A stretch of DNA of 64,000 nucleotides, taken from positions 40,429 through 104,428 of the forward strand of contig JAEZJM010000001.1 in the NCBI GenBank assembly GCA_023415775.1. Reading direction: 5' to 3'. A program made the position numbers and the translations under genes. Positions within the stretch are counted from its first letter, which is position 1, and each line of letters opens with the position of its first letter. Source of the stretch: Bacillota bacterium. Its GTDB lineage: Bacteria; Bacillota; Negativicutes; Sporomusales; UBA7701. Below, in pieces: positions 7,917 to 15,357 of the stretch. The notes beneath the pieces are model-generated. The model had not been told where the DNA came from. It searched no databases and saw only the letters and a program-made list of their open reading frames with translations.

Positions 7917-8906
7917 GTGAATGGTTTGCCTGTTTGGAAACAGGGTGATGGTGGAACAGGGCACATCAATACCGTCCTACAGAAAGCGCTGCCCGCGAAA
8001 AAAGCGCCTCCCGATCGGCGCGAATATACGTTGATGTTCGTACCCCACCACGGCAAAAACCCCTTCAGTCTGCGCATACCCATAAAAGCGCTCAAGATTA
8101 CCGCCGCCGCCCTGGGTGTACTGCTGGTGCTGTCTGTCGGCACCTTCATCCACTATCGCCACACAGTAAACGTCGCCAGTACCGAGAAAGCGGAGCTTGA
8201 ACGGCTCAGAGAAGTGAACGTCGCCCAGAACGTACAGATCGAGCAATTGGCCAAGGCCACCGCTGTTCTGCAGGAAGATATCGGCCGGCTCAACAAGCTG
8301 GACGCCGAAATCCGCCGACTGGTAAACAGCGACGAACAGCCCGCCTCCCGTTCCGGCGCCGTCCGCCCGGCTCCGTCAGGTGGACAAGGTGGTCCGGTAG
8401 TCAAGCCTCAGATCAATGACCTCTCCAACCTCGTGAAAGAGCTGCAGACGACCGCAAAAGCGCGCGAAAAGAGCCTCGCCTCCTTGAAGGAAGAGCTTGT
8501 CGCCCGCAATTCTCGCATCGCCGCTACCCCGTCCATCTGGCCCACCTACGGCGACGTCACCTCCCGCTTTGGATGGCGGGGATCACCGTGGGGCTGGGGC
8601 AGCGACTGGCACCCCGGCATTGACATTGCAAACGATTACGGAACGCCGATTGAAGCCACCGCCGATGGCACAGTCATCTACAGCGGCTGGTACAGCGGCT
8701 ACGGAAAAATGATACAGATCGACCATCACAACGGCATCGTCACCGCTTACGCCCACAACTCGGAAAACCTCGTCGCCGTCGGCGCCCGGGTTAAAAAAGG
8801 CGATACCATTGCCTACATGGGCAGCACCGGCTACAGCACCGGCCCCCATCTTCACTATGAAGTGCGCGTAAATGGCACCGCGGTTAACCCGGCAAACTTT
8901 TTGTAA
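7917..8906 (+). CDS. Membrane-anchored M23 (LytM-type) peptidase
   Basis: 329 aa. One transmembrane segment near residues 57-80, a periplasmic coiled coil (about 88-135 and 175-205), then a C-terminal M23 zinc endopeptidase domain. Zinc and catalytic residues H232 and D236 (HPGIDIA) and H311-x-H313 (HLHYEV) are intact, so it should cleave or sense peptidoglycan. It is followed after 18 nt by bactofilin, a pairing known from other bacteria where bactofilins localise M23 peptidases. The start is uncertain: GTG 7917 is very close to AAAGGA; the conserved part begins by ATG 8036. Confidence 0.85.
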   Translation: MNGLPVWKQGDGGTGHINTVLQKALPAKKAPPDRREYTLMFVPHHGKNPFSLRIPIKALKITAAALGVLLVLSVGTFIHYRHTVNVASTEKAELERLREVNVAQNVQIEQLAKATAVLQEDIGRLNKLDAEIRRLVNSDEQPASRSGAVRPAPSGGQGGPVVKPQINDLSNLVKELQTTAKAREKSLASLKEELVARNSRIAATPSIWPTYGDVTSRFGWRGSPWGWGSDWHPGIDIANDYGTPIEATADGTVIYSGWYSGYGKMIQIDHHNGIVTAYAHNSENLVAVGARVKKGDTIAYMGSTGYSTGPHLHYEVRVNGTAVNPANFL

Positions 8907-8924
8907 GCTAGGAGAGAAAACCTG

Positions 8925-9344
8925 ATGTTTGGCAGCAGCAAACGGCCCCCGGCGTTCTCCGAACAAATTGAAACCATAATCGGCCCGGCGACCCAGATAA
9001 AGGGCAACATCTCTGCCGGCGGCACCATCCGGGTTGACGGCCAGGCGGAAGGCGAGATCAGCGCCAAGGGTGACATCATCGTCGGCGAAACCGGCATCGT
9101 CCGCGCCCAGATCAAAGGCCGCAGCGCCACCGTCGCCGGCACCGTCCACGGCAACGTCGACGTCACCGACAAACTCGAGCTCACCTCGAGCGCTAAGCTG
9201 TACGGCGATATCAAGACCGGCGTCCTCATCATCGGCGAAGGCGCGACCTTCAAGGGAGCCTGCGAGATGCGCAACGGCAACGACAAACCCGCCGACACCG
9301 CCAACCAGGCGCGCGATTTGAAACCAAACCCAGCAAAAACTTGA
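8925..9344 (+). CDS. Bactofilin
   Basis: 139 aa polymer-forming cytoskeletal protein. The central bactofilin fold (about residues 20-110) has regular GxI/GxV beta-helix repeats such as GNISAGGTIRVDGQAEG and GRSATVAGTVHGNV; both tails are short and disordered. It probably assembles at the membrane and positions the neighbouring M23 peptidase (inference from gene pairing). Followed by a strong terminator. Confidence 0.9.
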   Translation: MFGSSKRPPAFSEQIETIIGPATQIKGNISAGGTIRVDGQAEGEISAKGDIIVGETGIVRAQIKGRSATVAGTVHGNVDVTDKLELTSSAKLYGDIKTGVLIIGEGATFKGACEMRNGNDKPADTANQARDLKPNPAKT

Positions 9345-9358
9345 CATGCATGAAAACG

Positions 9359-9394
9359 ACACCCCCGCAAACAATAATTGCGGGGGTGTTTTTT
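9359..9394 (+). terminator. Intrinsic terminator after bactofilin, overlapping next gene's RBS
   Basis: ACACCCCCGCAA and TTGCGGGGGTGT form a 12-bp perfect stem followed by five T. The 3' arm GGGGGTG is also the only Shine-Dalgarno candidate for the gene starting at 9395. Confidence 0.9.
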
Positions 9395-9637
9395 ATGGCG
9401 CGGCTCGTATCGGTCGAGCCCGGCCTTGACCCGGTCAAGGAACATCTGAGCAGCCAGGGATATCAGGTAGTCGATCCGGGTGTTTGGGTGCGGCCTGTGG
9501 AAGCGGTGGTCTACAGCGGTGCGCCTCTGGCCGCAGGCCAGGCCCACAGCGGCGTCGCGGAAAACACCGTACTTGTCAACGCCGCCGGACTGACGCCCGA
9601 AGAGGTTGCCCTGCAGCTGGAGAACAAGCTGAGTTGA
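9395..9637 (+). CDS. UPF0180 (YkuS-like) small protein, copy 1
   Basis: 80 aa, starting MARLVSVEPGLDPVKEHL and carrying the pattern GYQVVDP...AVVYSGAP...NAAGLTPEEV shared with the next gene and with YkuS-like UPF0180 proteins. Function unknown. The ATG lies directly after a terminator U-tract and its ribosome binding site is inside the terminator stem, so translation should depend on melting that stem. A longer frame starting upstream would run through the terminator and is unlikely. Confidence 0.72.
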   Translation: MARLVSVEPGLDPVKEHLSSQGYQVVDPGVWVRPVEAVVYSGAPLAAGQAHSGVAENTVLVNAAGLTPEEVALQLENKLS

Positions 9638-9694
9638 CCGGGCGACGAGGATAACGACATGAAACGGGGATACTATCAGCGGAGGTGGAGCGAC

Positions 9695-9934
9695 ATGATC
9701 CAGGGTATCATCGCCGTGGAGCAAAATCTGTCCAATGTAATCGACCTGTTGGAGACCGAGGGCTATGAGGTGGTGGCTCTTGACAACACCGACCTAGACA
9801 GCGTCGACGCCATAGTCGTCAGCGGCGCGGACATCAACCTGATGAACATTCAGGATACCCTCACCGATGTCCCGGTAATCAGCGCTGCCGGGAAATCGGC
9901 GGAAGAAATCCTCGACGAAATCGACCGCCTATGA
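9695..9934 (+). CDS. UPF0180 (YkuS-like) small protein, copy 2
   Basis: 79 aa, starting MIQGIIAVEQNLSNVIDLL and sharing the pattern GYEVVALDN...AIVVSGAD...SAAGKSAEEI with the gene 57 nt upstream, so the two look like a diverged tandem duplication. ATG 9695 has GGAGGTG 7 nt upstream, which excludes the longer in-frame start at 9659. Function unknown. Confidence 0.78.
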   Translation: MIQGIIAVEQNLSNVIDLLETEGYEVVALDNTDLDSVDAIVVSGADINLMNIQDTLTDVPVISAAGKSAEEILDEIDRL

Positions 9935-9952
9935 CTGTAAACATAGACAAAA

Positions 9953-9984
9953 GGAAGGGTATCAGCAGATGCTGATACCCTTTT
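9953..9984. terminator. Convergent terminator between UPF0180 copy 2 and yyaC
   Basis: GGGTATCAGC and GCTGATACCC pair with a tight loop and are followed by TTTT on the + strand; on the - strand the same stem leads into TTCCTTTT. It overlaps the yyaC stop codon. Confidence 0.8.
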
Positions 9985-10552
9985 CTACTTCCTCCAGGCC
10001 GCTCGCCAGACCGAAAGCTATGGCGTCGGCCATCTTCACGACAAGGTTAAGGCGGGTGCTTTGCAGCACAAGGTGCTCCATGAAGCCGCCGACGTTGACA
10101 ATGCCGGTGATACAGGTGTCGCCGACCGGCGGTAGATCCTTGTTGACAGCCGCACCGGGGCGCAGCGGACCGCGGCCGACGGTTACGAAGCCCACACTCT
10201 CCAGCCGGCCGAGACAAGCGTCGACAGCGACGATGTAGGGATTGGCGAAGACGGCCGCGATGCTGCGCATCGCATCGGCGAGATTGGTGGCGTGCACCGG
10301 GTCGTCGAGCGTACCGAAGATGTGGGGATACGTGTGCAAGGAGCGGAGGCGGCTGCCGGTGAGCGGCCCGAGAGCGTCGCCGGTGGAGCGGTCGGTGCCT
10401 ATGCACAGGATGACAATCGGTCGCCCCGAAGACGTAGCCTCCGCCAGGACCGTGCGGACGGAGGCGGCCAGCTCCTGGCGGCCGAGGGGGCTACTGACGC
10501 TGAACTTTTGTTCGCTTTCAGGCGCTGGAAGACTGAAAAGACGGTTGAGCAT
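9962..10552 (-). CDS. yyaC: Spore protease YyaC family (DUF1256)
   Basis: 196 aa sporulation protein related to germination protease. Visible family motifs are VILCIGTDRSTGDALGPLTG, GTLDDPVHATNL, VAVDACLG and ITGIVNVGGFMEHLVLQ. ATG 10552 follows AAGGAGCG; in-frame codons farther upstream lack a ribosome binding site. A forespore-type promoter lies 37 nt upstream. In B. subtilis yyaC is expressed in the forespore. Evidence that the organism makes endospores. Confidence 0.88.
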   Translation of the reverse strand: MLNRLFSLPAPESEQKFSVSSPLGRQELAASVRTVLAEATSSGRPIVILCIGTDRSTGDALGPLTGSRLRSLHTYPHIFGTLDDPVHATNLADAMRSIAAVFANPYIVAVDACLGRLESVGFVTVGRGPLRPGAAVNKDLPPVGDTCITGIVNVGGFMEHLVLQSTRLNLVVKMADAIAFGLASGLEEVEKGISIC

Positions 10553-10588
10553 AATCGCTCCTTGTATCTTGTATAATGAAGATATCAC

Positions 10589-10618
10589 CAGTATGTCTTT
10601 TTTCGCCTTGCGTTATTC
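10589..10618 (-). promoter_or_regulatory. Possible forespore (sigma-G/F type) promoter of yyaC
   Basis: Minus strand GAATA (10618-10614), exactly 18 bp, then CATACTG (10595-10589), against the B. subtilis sigma-G consensus GHATR-N18-CATWHTA (one mismatch). A weak sigma-A alternative (AGACAT, 17 bp, TATACA) overlaps it. Confidence 0.45.
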
Positions 10619-10690
10619 CCTGACAGGAAAAGCCCGCCCGAATTGGAATAATAATATATAAATAGGAAACTCCGCAATCAAGGAGGCTCT

Positions 10691-12085
10691 ATGGAAACTC
10701 CGTCCGCCAAACTGCGCCGCATCCCGGCGATCGACCGCCTTCTGGCAGTAGCTGTCGTCCTGCCCGAGTTTGCCGCCCTGCCCCGCGACCTGCTTGTCAG
10801 CCTCCTGCGCCAGGCCGCCGACGCCGTACGCGGCGAGGCGCTCGCCGGCAAAGACGTCGATACCACCCCAGGCGCCGTCATCGACCTCACCCGCCGTCTC
10901 CTCGCCCGCGCCGGCGAGCCCAGCCTGCGGCGGGTAATAAACGCAACCGGCGTCGTCCTCCACACCAACCTCGGGCGTGCTCCGCTTAGCAAGCGGGCCC
11001 GCGAGCGGGTCGCCGACGTAATGAGCGGCTACAGCACCCTCGAATACGACCTTGCCAGCGGTGAGCGCGGCACCCGCTACAGCCACGTCGCCGCCCGTCT
11101 CGCCACCCTGACCGGTGCCGAGGACGTCATCGTCGTCAACAACAACGCCGCCGGCGTGATGCTTGTCCTGTCGGCGCTGGCCCGCGGGCGCGAAGTCATC
11201 GTCAGCCGCGGGCAGCTCGTGGAGATCGGCGGCTCTTTTCGGGTGCCGGAGGTTATGGCCCAGAGCGGCGCCACCCTCGTCGAAGTCGGCACAACGAACA
11301 AAACCCATCTTCACGACTACGAACAGGCTATCGGCCCTAATACCGCCGCCATCCTCAAGGTTCACACCAGCAACTACCGCATCATAGGCTTCACCGCCCA
11401 ACCCGACGACGCAGCATTAGCGGCGCTTGCCCGGCAGCACGGCCTGCCGCTCGTGGAAGATCTCGGCAGCGGCACCATCCGCGCCGTCGAGGCCGGCGGC
11501 TGGCGGGAACCGGCGGTAGCGGAGCGGCTGGGAGCCGGCATGGACCTCGTCACCTTCAGCGGCGACAAGCTCTTCGGCGGGCCCCAGGCCGGCGTCATCG
11601 CCGGCAAAAAAACGTTCATCGACAAACTCCGCCGGCATCCCCTGCTGCGGGCCATCCGCATCGACAAGCTAACCCTAGCCGCGCTTGAAGGAACGCTGCT
11701 CGACTATCTCCTCGGCGAACCTGGGCGCGATATCCCGGTGCAGCGCCTGCTCCAGGCCGATGGCCGTGAGCTGGCCGACCAGGCAGCCGACCTCGCCGGG
11801 CTGCTGAGCGATCTGCCCGGCTGGCGGGTCGGGGTCGTGCCCCTCGTCTCTCAAGCCGGCGGCGGCGCCATGCCGGCCGTCGACCTCCCCGGTTGGGGTG
11901 TGAGCGCGCACCCGGAAGTATTGAGCGCCGCCGCCGCCGAAGAAAAGCTGCGGCAACGCGCCCTGCCCATCATCGCCCGCGTCAAAGACAACGGGCTCCT
12001 CTTCGATGTCCGCTGCCTCGCTCCCGAGGATCCGGCGGAGATCCGCCGCGCCCTCGCCGACTTGGCAGCCGAGGCGACACCATGA
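10691..12085 (+). CDS. selA: L-seryl-tRNA(Sec) selenium transferase SelA
   Basis: 464 aa PLP enzyme that converts Ser-tRNA(Sec) to Sec-tRNA(Sec) with selenophosphate. It has NATGVVLHTNLGRAPLS near residues 84-100 and the PLP lysine K293 in FSGDKLFGGPQAG, close to E. coli SelA K295. ATG 10691 follows AAGGAGGCT. It overlaps selB by 4 nt (ATGA), the usual selAB coupling. Confidence 0.96.
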   Translation: METPSAKLRRIPAIDRLLAVAVVLPEFAALPRDLLVSLLRQAADAVRGEALAGKDVDTTPGAVIDLTRRLLARAGEPSLRRVINATGVVLHTNLGRAPLSKRARERVADVMSGYSTLEYDLASGERGTRYSHVAARLATLTGAEDVIVVNNNAAGVMLVLSALARGREVIVSRGQLVEIGGSFRVPEVMAQSGATLVEVGTTNKTHLHDYEQAIGPNTAAILKVHTSNYRIIGFTAQPDDAALAALARQHGLPLVEDLGSGTIRAVEAGGWREPAVAERLGAGMDLVTFSGDKLFGGPQAGVIAGKKTFIDKLRRHPLLRAIRIDKLTLAALEGTLLDYLLGEPGRDIPVQRLLQADGRELADQAADLAGLLSDLPGWRVGVVPLVSQAGGGAMPAVDLPGWGVSAHPEVLSAAAAEEKLRQRALPIIARVKDNGLLFDVRCLAPEDPAEIRRALADLAAEATP

Positions 12086-13962
12086 AGTACGTCATCATCG
12101 GCACCGCCGGACACGTCGACCACGGCAAGACAGCGCTCATCAAAGCCCTCACCGGCACAGACACCGATCGTCTCAAAGAAGAGAAAGCACGCGGCATATC
12201 TATCGACCTCGGCTTCGCCTCCCTGCCCCTCGGCCCTGATATCACCGCCGGCGTCGTCGACGTTCCGGGTCACGAACGGTTTCTCAAAAACATGCTTGCC
12301 GGCACAGGCGGCATCGACCTCGTCATGCTCGTCATCGCCGCCGACGAGGGTGTCATGCCCCAGACCCGCGAACACCTGGCCATGCTCGGCCTATACGGCG
12401 TCAAGAGCGGCATCGTGGTTATTAACAAAATCGACAAAGTCGACGCCGACTGGCTAGTTCTGGTCGAAGAAGACATCGCCGCTTTCCTGGCCGATACCTT
12501 CCTGGCAGCAGCCCCCCGTCTCCGGGTATCGGCCGTCTCCGGCGAGGGGCTCGGGGAACTGCGCGAGGCCCTCGCGGCGGCAGCAGCCGCCCAGCCGGCC
12601 AGGGACAGCCAGGCCCCCTTCCGCTTGTGGGTAGACCGCGCCTTCACCGTCAAGGGTTACGGCACCGTCGTCACCGGCTCGGCCTTAAGCGGCACGGTCA
12701 ACGTCGGCGACAGCCTGCGCCTTTATCCGGCCGGCGGCCTCGTAAGGGTCCGCGGCCTCGAATGGCACGGCAGCAAATGCGGGCAGATCCACGCCGGCCA
12801 GCGGGCGGCTATCAACGTCGGCGGAGTGGACAACGAAACTCCGGAGCGCGGTATGGTTCTTAGCGCCCCCGAGCGCGGCCAGCTCAGCGCCGTCTGGGAC
12901 GCCGTCGCCGACTGGAAGGGCGAGGTCGCCGCAGGCACCCGCGTCCGCCTCCACCTCGGCACAGGCGAATTCCTCGCCCGCGTTCACTACTTCAAAGACC
13001 GCCCGCCCCGCTTTGCCCGGCTTATCCTCGAAACGCCGCTCGCCGCAGGGCTTGGCGACCGCGGCATCATCCGCCTCTATTCGCCCCAGCACCTCCTCGG
13101 CGGCGTGACCCTCGTCGCCCCCGGCGCCAACAGCCGCCGCCTGCGGCCCGCACGGCAGGCGCTGGCCGACGCCCTCGTCGCCGGGGAGCGAAAAGCAATT
13201 ATTGCCGCCGTCATCGCCGATCTCGGCCACCCGGTGCAGAGCGACGACATCCGGCGCGCGGCCGGCTATATCAAGGATACCGTTGTCAGCGCCTCCCTGG
13301 AAGCGCTCATTGCCGCCGGCGACGTTCTCCGCCTGGGCGAGTATTACCTGGCCGCCGGCGTCCTCGCCTCTTTGAGCGAACGGCTGACCGCCGTACTTGC
13401 CGCCTGCCACCGCGACCAGCCCGACCGGCCCGGCCTGGCCAAGGAAATCCTCCGGCAAAAGCTTGGGCTCAAGGAACGTGCCTACGAAGCGATTCTCAAT
13501 CACTGGCAGGCGCAGGGCATAATCGCCGTCACCGGCGCCGACGTCGCCCTTAAGGACTTTGCCAGCCGCCACAGCGACTGGCGGCAGGACCTTGCCGCCA
13601 GGGCCGACCAGGCGCTTGACGGTATAGGGATGGCAGGTATCGACTTGCAGGTGCTGGCCGAGAAACTGGCTCTCCCCCCCGATAAAGCACGCGCCGCACA
13701 GGATATTTTGCTCCGTCAGGGGACACTTGTCCGCGTGGGCGATATACTTGTATACAGAAAAACAATTCAGTACATTGCGCAGCTTATCCAGCAGCATTTT
13801 GCGTCCAATCCCACCCTAACAGTGGCGCAGCTCCGCGACCTGCTTAACACATCCCGCAAAGTGGCGCTGCCGCTGATAGAATACCTTGATCTGCATAAAT
13901 ATACAATTCGCGACGGCGACAATCGCCGTCCAGGGCCAAAGCTAAAAAATTTATCAGAATAA
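12082..13962 (+). CDS. selB: Selenocysteine-specific elongation factor SelB
   Basis: 626 aa. SelB carries Sec-tRNA(Sec) to UGA codons marked by a SECIS hairpin. The G domain starts at once (GTAGHVDHGKT at residues 7-17), with the RGISIDLGFA switch, DVPGHERF and NKID; EF-Tu-like domains 2 and 3 follow, and the C-terminal 250 residues are the winged-helix repeats that bind SECIS RNA. ATG 12082 overlaps the selA stop. selC was looked for downstream and not found in this window. Confidence 0.96.
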   Translation: MKYVIIGTAGHVDHGKTALIKALTGTDTDRLKEEKARGISIDLGFASLPLGPDITAGVVDVPGHERFLKNMLAGTGGIDLVMLVIAADEGVMPQTREHLAMLGLYGVKSGIVVINKIDKVDADWLVLVEEDIAAFLADTFLAAAPRLRVSAVSGEGLGELREALAAAAAAQPARDSQAPFRLWVDRAFTVKGYGTVVTGSALSGTVNVGDSLRLYPAGGLVRVRGLEWHGSKCGQIHAGQRAAINVGGVDNETPERGMVLSAPERGQLSAVWDAVADWKGEVAAGTRVRLHLGTGEFLARVHYFKDRPPRFARLILETPLAAGLGDRGIIRLYSPQHLLGGVTLVAPGANSRRLRPARQALADALVAGERKAIIAAVIADLGHPVQSDDIRRAAGYIKDTVVSASLEALIAAGDVLRLGEYYLAAGVLASLSERLTAVLAACHRDQPDRPGLAKEILRQKLGLKERAYEAILNHWQAQGIIAVTGADVALKDFASRHSDWRQDLAARADQALDGIGMAGIDLQVLAEKLALPPDKARAAQDILLRQGTLVRVGDILVYRKTIQYIAQLIQQHFASNPTLTVAQLRDLLNTSRKVALPLIEYLDLHKYTIRDGDNRRPGPKLKNLSE

Positions 13963-13982
13963 ACTTTATATTATTTTGCATA

Positions 13983-14011
13983 TTGACAGCATATATACTC
14001 CTTTTTATAAT
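13983..14011 (+). promoter_or_regulatory. Consensus sigma-A promoter of the glutamate synthase operon
   Basis: TTGACA, 17-bp spacer, TATAAT: a perfect match on both hexamers, with an A/T-rich upstream stretch. It precedes the riboswitch leader. Confidence 0.88.
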
Positions 14012-14039
14012 TAGTGTTAACAATGCAGTATTACTGCGC

Positions 14040-14190
14040 AGGACAATTGTCCTTAAAAGGGAGTGTGCCTAGGGTTCCGCGCCAACGGCGGCCTGGACCG
14101 AGCGGCACAGACGCTGTCGGCGTTACACCGTGGGGATAAAATACCCGGCGGAAGGTCCCGGAAAAGATGGGATCTCCGCCGGTATTTGTT
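14040..14190 (+). promoter_or_regulatory. ykkC-class riboswitch (probably ppGpp subtype) with terminator
   Basis: Conserved ykkC elements in order: GCCTAGGGTTCCG (14067-14079), CTGGACCGAGCGGCACA (14093-14109), and ACACCGTGGGGATAAAA with TACCCGG (14125-14147). A small hairpin GGAC-AATT-GTCC (14041-14052) precedes them and may be the P0 stem of subtype 2 (ppGpp/PRPP) aptamers. The 3' end overlaps a terminator: ATACC(C)GGCGGA pairs with TCCGCCGGTAT, then TTTGTTTTG. Because terminator and aptamer share sequence, ligand binding should favour read-through. Known ppGpp riboswitches control glutamate synthase and branched-chain amino acid genes, matching this context; the ligand is inferred. Confidence 0.8.
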
Positions 14191-14250
14191 TTGTTAATAT
14201 TTAGATTGCGGAGAGGTTTATTTACTATTATTTAGAGAGAGGTGGCCCAC

Positions 14251-15357
14251 ATGTGCCGAATAGGCGCGATCAAAAGCAAGGTTGCGTTCCACCCGTCGCA
14301 AGCCCTGCGCCTGATGCTGCCGCAGCAGGAGGGACACGACAATTCGGGCTTCGCCATGGTAATGCAGGACCTTGACGGCGTTTTCGGCCAGTACAAGGAT
14401 AAGCCGCTGCTGTCGCTGGCCTGCACCCAGAAGGGAGCGCAGATGGTCGAAAACTACATGGAGGCCCACAACTTCACCCGTGTCTACGAATGGGTGCCGA
14501 AGCTCAACCGCAAGCCGGGGCTGGACATCAAGGCCATGCCCCACTATATTTTCCGTTGCTACGACTACCCTGAGCAGGTCCAGGGAGCCTCACAGGCGGC
14601 CAAAGAAGAGCTGCTCCTCGACACCCGGCTGGCCCTCAGGGCGCTGCTGGAAAAAGAGGACCAGGGCTACGCATTCTCCCTGTGGCCGGACGTGCTCACC
14701 CTCAAGGAAATCGGCGACCCGCGCGACATTGCCGTCTACTTCCGGCTGTGGGACGACAGCGGCGAACTCATGGCCAAGAATGTCGTCGTCCAGTGCCGCC
14801 AGAACACCAACTACGACATCGTCCGTTACGCCGCCCATCCCTTCTTCATTCAGGGCTACACCCTGTGCGCCAACGGCGAGAACACCTTCTACACCAAAAA
14901 TAAGGAATACCAAAAATCGCTCCACCGCGGCTATATCGGCTTCGAATCCGACTCGCAGAACTTCCTCTACACGCTCCACTACGTGCTGCACCAGCTCAAG
15001 TGGCCGATCAAGTACTATAAGCACGTCATCACCCCCCTGCCCTTCGAAGAGATCGAAAAGCGGCCCGACAAAGCGGAGCTAAAGCTCATCAGGCAATCGC
15101 TCGGCCACCTCGAGATCAACGGGCCCAACACCATCATCGGCATGCTCCCCGACAACAGCCTCATAACATGCTGCGACTCCAAAAAGCTGCGGCCGGTTGT
15201 CATCGGCGGCGACGGCACCACCATCGCCATATCCTCCGAAGTATGCGGCCTCAACGTCGTCATCCCCGACCGCGATCCCGCCAACGACGTATACCCCGAC
15301 GAGCGGGAAGTCGTTGTCATTACTTCCGACCTGGAGGTGCAGCGATGGAAACAGTAA
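14251..15357 (+). CDS. Glutamate synthase, amidotransferase subunit (split type, domain 1)
   Basis: 368 aa class II (Ntn) glutamine amidotransferase, the ammonia-releasing part of a split, archaeal-style glutamate synthase. I chose ATG 14251 rather than GTG 14242 because it puts the catalytic cysteine at position 2 (MCRIGAI), as Ntn enzymes need after removal of the methionine; AGAGAGGTGG sits at proper spacing. QQEGHDNSGFAMVM resembles the amidotransferase substrate loop. It overlaps the next gene by 13 nt. Directly downstream of the ykkC-class riboswitch. Confidence 0.85.
   Translation: MCRIGAIKSKVAFHPSQALRLMLPQQEGHDNSGFAMVMQDLDGVFGQYKDKPLLSLACTQKGAQMVENYMEAHNFTRVYEWVPKLNRKPGLDIKAMPHYIFRCYDYPEQVQGASQAAKEELLLDTRLALRALLEKEDQGYAFSLWPDVLTLKEIGDPRDIAVYFRLWDDSGELMAKNVVVQCRQNTNYDIVRYAAHPFFIQGYTLCANGENTFYTKNKEYQKSLHRGYIGFESDSQNFLYTLHYVLHQLKWPIKYYKHVITPLPFEEIEKRPDKAELKLIRQSLGHLEINGPNTIIGMLPDNSLITCCDSKKLRPVVIGGDGTTIAISSEVCGLNVVIPDRDPANDVYPDEREVVVITSDLEVQRWKQ

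Noticed and set aside
11893..12081. N-terminal extension of selB by 63 codons
   Set aside because: It would overlap selA in another frame; the SelB G domain starts exactly at ATG 12082, as in the family.
13963..14250. selC (tRNA-Sec) expected next to selAB
   Set aside because: The structured region there matches a ykkC-class riboswitch; no tRNA cloverleaf with a TCA anticodon was found.
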